From assembly GCA_032119595.1 (NCBI GenBank), contig JAUMBQ010000006.1:248001-312000 (forward strand): a stretch of DNA of 64,000 bases, read 5' to 3'. Of this stretch, positions 53,254-62,548 are shown one piece after another. The number at the start of each line of letters is the position of its first letter. Position 1 is the first letter of the stretch. Below the pieces are notes generated by a model. The model searched no databases, was not told where the DNA came from, and was given only the letters and a program-made list of their open reading frames with translations. The translations under genes were made by a program, and so were the position numbers. The DNA is from JAGIBJ01 sp032119595 (GTDB taxonomy: Bacteria; Actinomycetota; Thermoleophilia; Solirubrobacterales; Solirubrobacteraceae).

Positions 53254-53257
53254 CTGC

Positions 53258-55873
53258 TTACGGCTTGGGTGCGAGGTTGAGCTGGATCGCGTTGCCCTTG
53301 CCAGCGGTCAGCGGCGAGATGATGCCGGTGAGGGCGCCGCATCCCGATAGGTCGCTGATGGTGAACGTGCCGACGATCGGACCACCCGACAGCGGCAAGA
53401 ACACGGGCTGCGCGGACTTCAGCGCGATCGACGAGACCTGCTTGGCCTGGCAACTCGAACCACCACCGATCTGAAGGCCGAACATCGTGACCTTCGGCAA
53501 CTTGATCCGGACCTTGGCATTCGCCTTCAGCACGCCACCAGCGAGCTGACCCGTGACCTTCTCGGTCGCAACGATCTGTACCTGCGCCGTCACCGGCAGG
53601 AAGCCGAGCGCCACGAGGTTGCCCGAGGTCTTGTTCAGCAACAGGTCGCCGCTGAAGCACCCCGACGGCGCGCCGAGCTTCGCCGCGATCGAGCCCGTCA
53701 ACGGGAGTGAACCCTTCGCGAGCGTCTTGAGCGTCGCGGAACCGGTCAGGGCGTATCCGTAGTCCACGACCGACGCATCCGTCGCCGTCGCACAGGTGAC
53801 CGGCGGCGTCGCATCGCTCACCGTCGTGCCGCCGCCTGAGACGACGAGCTGTTTGATCCGCATGTCCTGGCCGGCCTGCGTGGGCTGGCACGGCAGGTCG
53901 AGCGTGTTCGGGTTGGCATCCGGGTCGCTGTCGACCGGGACGACGATCGGGTTGCCGAGGAAGTCGAGGAGCCCGAGGTTGAGGTCGGCGAGATCGACGG
54001 TCCACGCCACGGGACCGTCGCCGAGCGCGACCGGCCCGACGACCGTCGTGCTCGTGGTCCAGCGGCTGCCCGCCGACTGCTTGGGCAGGGCGAAGGCCAC
54101 CGGGACCTGTGTCTTGGCCCCGTTCGGACCCCAGAACGTGGTCTTGGCGGAGATCTTGCCGCCGACCGATGCTGTGCCGCGCGTCGCGAGCGTTCCCGCC
54201 AGCTCGGGGGTCACGACGACCGTGGCCGTCACGTCCCAATGCGCGCTGGTGCCCCGCTGAACGGCGCCGTACTCGACGCTGACCGGCGCGTTGCCGGCGC
54301 CCGGGACCTGGCACGTGTAGTTCAGGAGCTTCGGCGTAGCGACCGGACCCGTACTCGTCGGCGCAACGGGCGTGGGTGTCGGCGTCGGTGTGACGATCGG
54401 CTTGGTCCGCCAACGATCCGTGACCATCGTCGAGAAGTTCCCGGCGGAGTCGACGGCGCGAACGCCGATCTCGTATTCGGTGTCCGGCGTGAGCGCTTGG
54501 AACTTGTAGTTCAGCTGGCTGGTGGTCGTCACCACCGCCCCGTTGAGGCTGACCTCGTACCGCAGCGGCCCGTCGTCCTCTGCGCCATACCAACTGGCCG
54601 CGAGCGAGGTGCTCAGCGGGGTCGCCGTCACGTACGCCACCGGTTTCGGAACCACTCCGCCACCAGCTACACCGGTTCGGACGGTCAGCTTGTTGCCTGG
54701 CGTTGCGTTGCCGTCAAGGTCATACGCGATCACTTGGAACTCGTACGAAGTGGCCGGAGTGAGGTTCCTGAAGGTGTAGTGGTTGGCCCCCACGACTTCG
54801 CCGACCTTCACGCCATCCTGGAGGACGTCGTACTTGGCGACCCCCGTGTCGTCCGTGGAGGTGCGCCAGTAGAGGTTGACCAGCGTGTCGGTGGCGGCGT
54901 CGGGAAAGAGTTCCGGCGTCGTCGGTCCGGTTCCGCCAACCGGCGCACTCGACGTGGTGAGGACGGTCGTCGCGCTCGCCGGCGACCAGTTGCCCGCCGC
55001 GTCACGGGCGCGGACGGAGACCTCGTAGGTCGTGCTGGCGGCGAGGCCGGTGAGGAGGGCGCTCGCGCCGCTGGCAACGCGGGTAGCGCTCGTGCCCAAA
55101 CCGCTGACGTAGGTGACCTCGTAGCTGAGCACGTCAGCCTCTACCGACAGCGGCCAGGAGATGCTCGCGCCGCGGTGCGTCACTGACGCCGCAATGGGCT
55201 TGCCCGGCGCGGCCGGGGCGGTGAAGTCGTCGCTCTGGGCCGCCGTGCCGGTGGCGAGGGTTGAGTCCTGGCTCGTTGATTTGGGTCCGCAGGGAACCTC
55301 GAACGTCTTGGGGTCGGCGTCGATCTGGGGGACACCCAGGAACTCCGGATCGATCACGATCGGCCTGCCGTCCGATCCGAAGGCGACCATCGTGAGGAGC
55401 GGGGCGTCGACGCCGATCGACGTGGCGCCAGGAGCGGCGAACGTGACCGAACCGAACGCGCCGCTGCCATCAAACGGCACGTCACCGCTGCCTGGGACGA
55501 CGGTGCGCGAGAGATCGACGACCAGCGGTTTGGTCTCCAGGACGCCAGGCCCGCTGATCTGCGCGTCGGCGGTCAGACGGCCCTCCAACGAAACCGCACC
55601 AACGACCTGGGCAGAAATCCCGGTGTCGCCCTTCCCGAGGATCCGGACGTTGACCGGGGTCTCGCCCGTCGGCCGGCCGACGGGCGAGATCGCGGCGATC
55701 GCGGCGTCGTAGGCGACGGTGAGGTCCTGCGCGCCGATGCCTGGCCAGGTGCAGCTGTAGGTGAGCGTCTTGGTGACCGCGTGCGCGGGCGCGGCGGCAG
55801 TACCGAACGCCGCGATCACAGCGACGAACGCCAGCACGCGGGTAGGGCTCTTGGACAGGTTGGTTCCTCGCAT
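53258..55873 (-). CDS. Secreted modular protein: N-domain, three FnIII, second N-domain, conserved C-domain (paralog 1)
   Basis: 871 residues from ATG 55873, eight bases after GGAAGG. Signal peptide 1-32 (AVIAAFGTAAAPAHA). Order: N-domain (about 33-205; starts TKTLTYSCTWPGIGAQDLTV and ends with the FEVPC...SQD signature), three fibronectin III domains (about 217-505; with ATRVASGASALLTGLAASTT, NHYTFRNLTPATSYEFQVIA and NYKFQALTPDTEYEIGVRAV), a Thr-Pro linker, a second N-domain (about 530-690; LNYTCQVPGAGNAPVSVEYG) and the C-domain shared by the array (about 705-871; SATLKTLAKGSLPLTGSIAA, LVALGFLPVTAQVQIV, SDLSGCGALTGIISPLTAGK). The N-domain resembles the DUF6801 type of actinobacterial secreted proteins. 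No enzyme motif. Confidence 0.85.
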   Translation of the reverse strand: MRGTNLSKSPTRVLAFVAVIAAFGTAAAPAHAVTKTLTYSCTWPGIGAQDLTVAYDAAIAAISPVGRPTGETPVNVRILGKGDTGISAQVVGAVSLEGRLTADAQISGPGVLETKPLVVDLSRTVVPGSGDVPFDGSGAFGSVTFAAPGATSIGVDAPLLTMVAFGSDGRPIVIDPEFLGVPQIDADPKTFEVPCGPKSTSQDSTLATGTAAQSDDFTAPAAPGKPIAASVTHRGASISWPLSVEADVLSYEVTYVSGLGTSATRVASGASALLTGLAASTTYEVSVRARDAAGNWSPASATTVLTTSSAPVGGTGPTTPELFPDAATDTLVNLYWRTSTDDTGVAKYDVLQDGVKVGEVVGANHYTFRNLTPATSYEFQVIAYDLDGNATPGNKLTVRTGVAGGGVVPKPVAYVTATPLSTSLAASWYGAEDDGPLRYEVSLNGAVVTTTSQLNYKFQALTPDTEYEIGVRAVDSAGNFSTMVTDRWRTKPIVTPTPTPTPVAPTSTGPVATPKLLNYTCQVPGAGNAPVSVEYGAVQRGTSAHWDVTATVVVTPELAGTLATRGTASVGGKISAKTTFWGPNGAKTQVPVAFALPKQSAGSRWTTSTTVVGPVALGDGPVAWTVDLADLNLGLLDFLGNPIVVPVDSDPDANPNTLDLPCQPTQAGQDMRIKQLVVSGGGTTVSDATPPVTCATATDASVVDYGYALTGSATLKTLAKGSLPLTGSIAAKLGAPSGCFSGDLLLNKTSGNLVALGFLPVTAQVQIVATEKVTGQLAGGVLKANAKVRIKLPKVTMFGLQIGGGSSCQAKQVSSIALKSAQPVFLPLSGGPIVGTFTISDLSGCGALTGIISPLTAGKGNAIQLNLAPKP

Positions 55874-55985
55874 GGGGGACCTTCCTCGGGACAGGGAGGC
55901 ACGCAGCGACGCGTGTGCTCAGTGGGGACAGAGCGTCAGCGAAGCCCGCGCTCGAACCGAAACCGGTCCATCGCAAGCGCCCGGG

Positions 55986-56006
55986 GGAACCAACGAGTCC
56001 AACGTA
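55986..56006 (-). promoter_or_regulatory. Conserved upstream motif, copy 1
   Basis: Minus strand: TACGTTGGACT, four variable bases, GGTTCC. It lies about 115 bases upstream of paralog 1. The same motif with the same spacing is found upstream of paralog 3 (60834-60854), and it may be a shared promoter element or operator. Confidence 0.45.
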
Positions 56007-56064
56007 CCCCGCGGACACCGGTCTGACAACCAGAGTTTCTACGACTGTAGATGAGCCAGCCAGC

Positions 56065-56139
56065 GGTGAGCGGCCAGAATCTGTTGCCCCAACGACAACA
56101 AATGGCCGTTCACCGCCCGGCCAGCGCTGGCTGGGGCCC
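56065..56139. repeat. Palindromic interspersed repeat, copy C
   Basis: The 50-bp core (56065-56114) and tail (to 56139) match copy A almost base for base. It ends 20 bases before the start of the SDR gene, leaving no room for an ordinary leader between repeat and gene. Confidence 0.85.
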
Positions 56140-56158
56140 GGCGGTACGCTGGCGCGCG

Positions 56159-56950
56159 ATGAGCGAGCAGACGCAGCCTGGCCTCTTCGACGTGCGCGGC
56201 AAGGTGGCCGTGGTGACCGGCGGGTCGCGCGGCATCGGACTGATGATCGCCAAGGGCCTGCTCGAGGCCGGCGCCGAAGTCATCATCTCCGCGCGCAAGG
56301 CCGACGCGCTGGAAGCGGCGCAGCAGGGCCTCGCTCCGTTCGGGACCGTGACCGGGTTCGCCGCCGACGTCTCGACCGAGGCCGGCGTCGTATCGCTCGC
56401 TGCCGCGGTGCGCGAGCGATACGACCGGGTCGACCTCTTGGTCAATAACGCCGGAGCGACCTGGGGAGCACCCGTCGACGACTTCCCGACGGCTGCCTGG
56501 GACAAGATCCTCGCGACCAACGTGCAGGGCGTCTTCGCGCTGACACAAGCCCTCCTCCCCCAGCTGCGCGCCAGCGCCACCGCCGCCGACCCAGCACGCG
56601 TGATCAACATCGGATCGGTCGACGGACTCCGCGCACCGATGATGGAGAACTACTCGTACAGCGCAAGCAAGGCCGCCGTCCACATGCTCACGAAGCACTT
56701 GGCCAAGCGCCTGGCGAGCGAGCACATCACGGTCAACGCCATCGCACCAGGACCGTTTGAGAGCAAGATGACGTCGTTCCTGCTCAGCGATCCACAGGGC
56801 CGTGCGGCCGTTGAATCGACCGTTCCGCTGGGCCGGATTGGGAATGCCGACGACATCGTCGGTACCACCCTCTTCCTCGCCGGCCGTTCCGGTGCCTACC
56901 TCACCGGCGCGATCATCCCGCTCGACGGCGGAATCGTCGGCTGCGGCTGA
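56159..56950 (+). CDS. Short-chain dehydrogenase/reductase (SDR)
   Basis: 263 residues from ATG 56159; upstream in-frame codons lie in the palindromic repeat. Classical SDR: cofactor loop TGGSRGIG (20-27), LLVNNAGATWG, catalytic serine in NIGSVDG and YSYSASKAA with the Tyr-x-x-x-Lys pair, then HITVNAIAPGPFESKM and the C-terminal TGAIIPLDGGIVGCG. An arginine in SARKADAL after the second strand suggests NADPH. Substrate unknown. It lies on the strand opposite to the secreted-protein array and interrupts it. It ends at a perfect palindrome hairpin. Confidence 0.93.
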   Translation: MSEQTQPGLFDVRGKVAVVTGGSRGIGLMIAKGLLEAGAEVIISARKADALEAAQQGLAPFGTVTGFAADVSTEAGVVSLAAAVRERYDRVDLLVNNAGATWGAPVDDFPTAAWDKILATNVQGVFALTQALLPQLRASATAADPARVINIGSVDGLRAPMMENYSYSASKAAVHMLTKHLAKRLASEHITVNAIAPGPFESKMTSFLLSDPQGRAAVESTVPLGRIGNADDIVGTTLFLAGRSGAYLTGAIIPLDGGIVGCG

Positions 56951-56966
56951 GCCGGCGGGACGGTCC

Positions 56967-56992
56967 AGCGGCTCGCCGATCGGCGAGCCGCT
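56967..56992. terminator. Perfect 26-bp palindrome between convergent genes
   Basis: AGCGGCTCGCCGA is followed immediately by its exact reverse complement. It lies 17 bases after the SDR stop and about 43 before the stop of paralog 2, a bidirectional terminator position. Confidence 0.7.
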
Positions 56993-57034
56993 AGGAGTCG
57001 TGAGCCCCCGCGGACCCGCAGCTCGATCCCGTGT

Positions 57035-58513
57035 TCAGGGGGCGGCGGGCGCAGTGCTGGGCGTGAGGTTCAGCAGGATCGCGTTGCCCTTGCCTGCCGT
57101 CAATGGCGACACGATGCCGGTGAGGGCGCCGCAGCCCGAGAGGTCACTGATCGAGAAGGTGCCCGCGATCGGCCCGCCGCTCAGGGGCTGGAACTGGGCC
57201 TGCGTGGACTGCAGCGCCGAACTTGAGATCGACTTCGCCCGGCAGTTCGCTCCGCCCGCGAGTTCGATGCCGAACAGACTCACCTTCGGGAGCTTGATGC
57301 GGAACTTCGCTTCGGCCTTCAGCACCCCTCCTCTGAGCGTGCCTTTGACTTGCTCGGTCGGCACGATGCTCACCTGCGCGGTGACGGGCAGGAAGCCCAG
57401 CGCAAGGAGATTGCCCGAGGTCTTGTTCAGCGACAGATCGCCGGTGAAACACCCCGATGGCAGCCCGAGGCGCGCGGTGATCGACCCCGTGAGCGGCAAC
57501 GAGCCCTTCGTCAGGGTCTTGAGCGTCGCCGCACCGGCGAGCGCGTACGCGTAGTCGACGACCGTCGAGTCCGTCGCCGCCAAACAGTTCGGCGTCGGCG
57601 TCGGCGTCGGCGTGGGTTGCGTCATGAAGGTGAGCACCGGACCTGGACCCGACGTGCCCAAGAAGCTCTTCCCCTGAACCGAGACGGAGTAGGTTCCCCC
57701 TGGGGCGAGGTCCGTAAACGTGAAGCAAGGCTCACCAGTCGTCAGATTGGTCGGCCCGGTCACCAGCCAGAAGACGCCGTTGGGCAGCGTCGTACCTTCT
57801 TGCGCCCAGCACACCTTGGCCGAGGTCGACGTCACCTCGGTCGCGACCGGGAGCTTCGGGGTTGGCGGTGGCGGATCGATCGGAATGTAGGGGCCGATTT
57901 CAACCGTCGCCAAGACCCTGTCCTGGGTGACGGGGTCAAAACGGCAGGGGACATCGAACGCTGCCAGACCATCCGAACCCGTCGGGATCGCCGCGCCGTC
58001 CTCGCCACGCACGGTCAGATTGAACGCCATCGAATTGATGATGAACGAGACGAGACCTGAGGTGGCCTTGAGGGTGAAGGCCGGAGTGGACCCAACCGCA
58101 TTGAGCATTAGGCTGCCGTCGGGCTGTTGGACCGTGGGCTGACTCGGAATGCTGAGTGGCACATCGATCGCAACCTGCCCGGCGCCAACCGAGATCGCCA
58201 ATCCTCCCTCGATGGTGGTCGCACCGACGATCTCCGCAAAGCCGGCGGTGCCGCCTCGGCCATTCGCGGTGGCACTGACCGGGAACGCAGGGAACGCCTG
58301 ACCCGCGACCGCCCGATCCGGGATGGCCGCGTCGAGGTCGATCGCCGTCGGCTGCGATCCAACGAACGGGTAGGTGCAGCTCAAGGTGAAGGGCTTCTGC
58401 ACATTCGCCTGCGCGGGGGCCGCGCCGTTGGCTGCGAGCAGCGCGGCCGCGCAAGCCGCAGCGCCCAGCCGGCCGCGCGCACGGCCAGCTGTTGGGATCA
58501 GGGTGAGTCGCAT
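57035..58513 (-). CDS. Secreted modular protein: N-domain, FnIII, C-domain (paralog 2)
   Basis: 492 residues. Signal peptide about 1-36 (GAAACAAALLAANGAAPAQA). N-domain (about 37-210): FTLSCTYPFVGSQPTAIDLD, AEIVGATTIEGGLAISVG, and FDVPCRFDPVTQDRVLATVE. A fibronectin III-like domain (about 222-300) has TSAKVCWAQEGTTLP and CFTFTDLAPGGTYSVSVQGK. After a PTPTPTP linker comes the C-domain (about 325-485) with SATLKTL-like AATLKTLTKGSLPLTGSITA, and SDLSGCGALTGIVSPLTAGK. It starts 12 bases after the stop of paralog 3, so the two are probably one transcript. Part of its C-domain DNA is almost identical to paralog 4 (see findings). Confidence 0.87.
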   Translation of the reverse strand: MRLTLIPTAGRARGRLGAAACAAALLAANGAAPAQANVQKPFTLSCTYPFVGSQPTAIDLDAAIPDRAVAGQAFPAFPVSATANGRGGTAGFAEIVGATTIEGGLAISVGAGQVAIDVPLSIPSQPTVQQPDGSLMLNAVGSTPAFTLKATSGLVSFIINSMAFNLTVRGEDGAAIPTGSDGLAAFDVPCRFDPVTQDRVLATVEIGPYIPIDPPPPTPKLPVATEVTSTSAKVCWAQEGTTLPNGVFWLVTGPTNLTTGEPCFTFTDLAPGGTYSVSVQGKSFLGTSGPGPVLTFMTQPTPTPTPTPNCLAATDSTVVDYAYALAGAATLKTLTKGSLPLTGSITARLGLPSGCFTGDLSLNKTSGNLLALGFLPVTAQVSIVPTEQVKGTLRGGVLKAEAKFRIKLPKVSLFGIELAGGANCRAKSISSSALQSTQAQFQPLSGGPIAGTFSISDLSGCGALTGIVSPLTAGKGNAILLNLTPSTAPAAP

Positions 58514-58525
58514 GATGGGTGACCC

Positions 58526-60748
<2,223 letters not shown>

Positions 60749-60833
60749 GATGATCTGCTCTCGTGCGTTTGGGACACAGGCGCCGGCAGGACGGCGCGGT
60801 GTGGGCTGGACTGGCCCGTCGCGCGTCCCCGAG

Positions 60834-60854
60834 GGAACCGGCCAGTCCAACGTA
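60834..60854 (-). promoter_or_regulatory. Conserved upstream motif, copy 2
   Basis: Minus strand TACGTTGGACT, four variable bases, GGTTCC, about 86 bases upstream of paralog 3; matches the copy upstream of paralog 1 in all 17 fixed positions. Confidence 0.45.
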
Positions 60855-60908
60855 ACTCCTCGAACGCCAACTCTCAAGGCGTAGAGGGCCAAGGGCTCCG
60901 CGTCAGAT

Positions 60909-62351
60909 TCAGCGCGCTGGCGTGAGGCCCAGCAAAATGGCGTTGCCCTTGCCTGCCGTCAATGGCGACACGATGCCGGTGAGGGCGCCGCAGCCAGAGA
61001 GGTCACTGATCGAGAAGGTGCCCGCGATCGGCCCGCCGCTCAGGGGCTGGAACTGGGCCTGCGTGGACTGCAGCGCGATCATCGAGATCTGCTTGGCCTG
61101 GCAGTTGGCCCCGCCTGCGATCTCAACCCCGAACACCGTCACCTTCGGGAGCTTGATCCTGACCTTGGCCGTCGCCTTCAGGACGCCGCTCTGCAAGGTG
61201 CCCGCGACCGGCGCCGTCGGCACGATCGCGACCTGCGCGGAGACCGGCAGGAAGCCAAGCGCCGTCAGATTCCCGGTCGTCTTGTTCAGTGCCAGCTCAC
61301 CGGTGAATGCGCCGGAGAGCACGTCGAGTTTGGCGCCGATCGAACCGGTCAGCGGAAGTGAGCCTTTGACCAGCGTCTTCAGCGTCGCCGAGCCCGCGAG
61401 CGTGTACGCGTATTCGATGATCGGAGGCGCGGCAGGCGTCGTGAACTCAACGATCCCAACGCGCGACATCGGCGATTCCTCCCCGAACGTGGCCAGGACC
61501 TCGATCTCGTAGGTCGTGCCAGGCGTCAGACCGGTGAGGGTCTCGCAGAAGCGGCTCGTGCTTTCCACCAGCACGGTATCCCCGTTGTAAACGGCGTAGA
61601 TCTCTTTGAGACCCCCCGCAAGTTCCTTGTCGGGCCAACAGATCGTGGCCGAGGTCGGCGTGACGTTGCCCTCGGTCACGAAGAGCGGCTCGATCGTCCC
61701 GCTCGCCGGCGTGACCTCGACCGACGCCAGCAGCGGCGCAGGCGCTGATGGAACCGGCGTGCACACGATGCTGAACGTGCGCCAATCGAGGTCAAACTGC
61801 CGATCTTCGGCGGTCTCGGGGAACCGTACGACGCTGCCATCAACCCGCTTCGCCATCAGCGAGAACCACACGCGCGGCACGCGAACTTCGTTGGCGCCGA
61901 TCTCGGAGAACGCTTGCGGGAACGGCTTGCCGGCGGCGAGATCGAGCGTGAAATCTCCAGCGCCGGCGGCCACTGCCTGCTGCGCGATGTCGGTCCGAAT
62001 CGCGTCCACGGAGATGCGTCCCGTCGGCTGGATTCGGTCCAAGGACGTCATGAGATACCCCTCGACCGTCGCGACGTCGGGCCCCAAAGCACCGGTGACG
62101 TTGTCGATCGTCAGTGCGACCCTCGGCGTCCCGACGCTGAAGGGCTGCCCCTTCTCGATGCGCGTCGGATAGTCCGCCGTGAGCTCAAACGCCATGGGCG
62201 TCGCGGCGATTCCAAGCGCCTGGCAGGTGAAGCTCGCCGACACCGTACTCGCGTGAGCAGCCGGAGCGACGGCGGCACCGAGAACGGTGGCGGCGAAGAT
62301 GGCTCGAAGGCCTCGCGACGTGCGAGAACCGGGACGCTGGAATCCCCTCAT
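60909..62351 (-). CDS. Secreted modular protein: N-domain, FnIII, C-domain (paralog 4)
   Basis: 480 residues from ATG 62351, with AAGGAAG eight bases upstream; the longer frame to 62528 lacks a ribosome site. Signal peptide 1-34 (LRAIFAATVLGAAVAPAAHA). A diverged N-domain (about 35-200: SASFTCQALGIAATPMAFEL, ATVEGYLMTSLDRI). A fibronectin III-like domain (about 215-310: NVTPTSATICWPDKELAGGL, CETLTGLTPGTTYEIEVLAT). C-domain (about 318-480: SATLKTLVKGSLPLTGSIGA, LTALGFLPVSAQVAIVPT, SDLSGCGALTGIVSPLTAGK). Same straight order as paralog 2 and the smallest of the group. Confidence 0.86.
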   Translation of the reverse strand: MRGFQRPGSRTSRGLRAIFAATVLGAAVAPAAHASTVSASFTCQALGIAATPMAFELTADYPTRIEKGQPFSVGTPRVALTIDNVTGALGPDVATVEGYLMTSLDRIQPTGRISVDAIRTDIAQQAVAAGAGDFTLDLAAGKPFPQAFSEIGANEVRVPRVWFSLMAKRVDGSVVRFPETAEDRQFDLDWRTFSIVCTPVPSAPAPLLASVEVTPASGTIEPLFVTEGNVTPTSATICWPDKELAGGLKEIYAVYNGDTVLVESTSRFCETLTGLTPGTTYEIEVLATFGEESPMSRVGIVEFTTPAAPPIIEYAYTLAGSATLKTLVKGSLPLTGSIGAKLDVLSGAFTGELALNKTTGNLTALGFLPVSAQVAIVPTAPVAGTLQSGVLKATAKVRIKLPKVTVFGVEIAGGANCQAKQISMIALQSTQAQFQPLSGGPIAGTFSISDLSGCGALTGIVSPLTAGKGNAILLGLTPAR

Positions 62352-62548
62352 TGGGAACTTCCTTCTTGCAGTGTGGGACCGTGCGAAGCTCGGCCGGCGC
62401 GCGGCGGCACCCGCGAGGAGCACCGAATCGACCTGCCGAGCACTCCGAACCTGTCGTGACCTTCCGCGTCGCGCAAGCGCCGCGACCCTGAACCGACCCA
62501 TGAACCGCGCCGGAGCGGCGCGATTCATGAGTCAGTCCGGCCGTGAAC

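Larger units (their letters stand above)
52816..53257. other. 442-base region between the ROK gene and the secreted-protein array, rich in repeats
   Basis: No gene supported. From left to right: the ROK promoter/operator (52822-52853), an AT-richer stretch (about 52850-52960) with GTTCGAAC-like motifs, two copies of a 50-bp palindromic repeat (53067 and 53150), and three 19-bp-period direct repeats (53201-53253). Confidence 0.6.

Noticed and set aside
53067..56139. Insertion sequence
   Set aside because: The repeat copies have inverted ends but no transposase, and I saw no target-site duplications.
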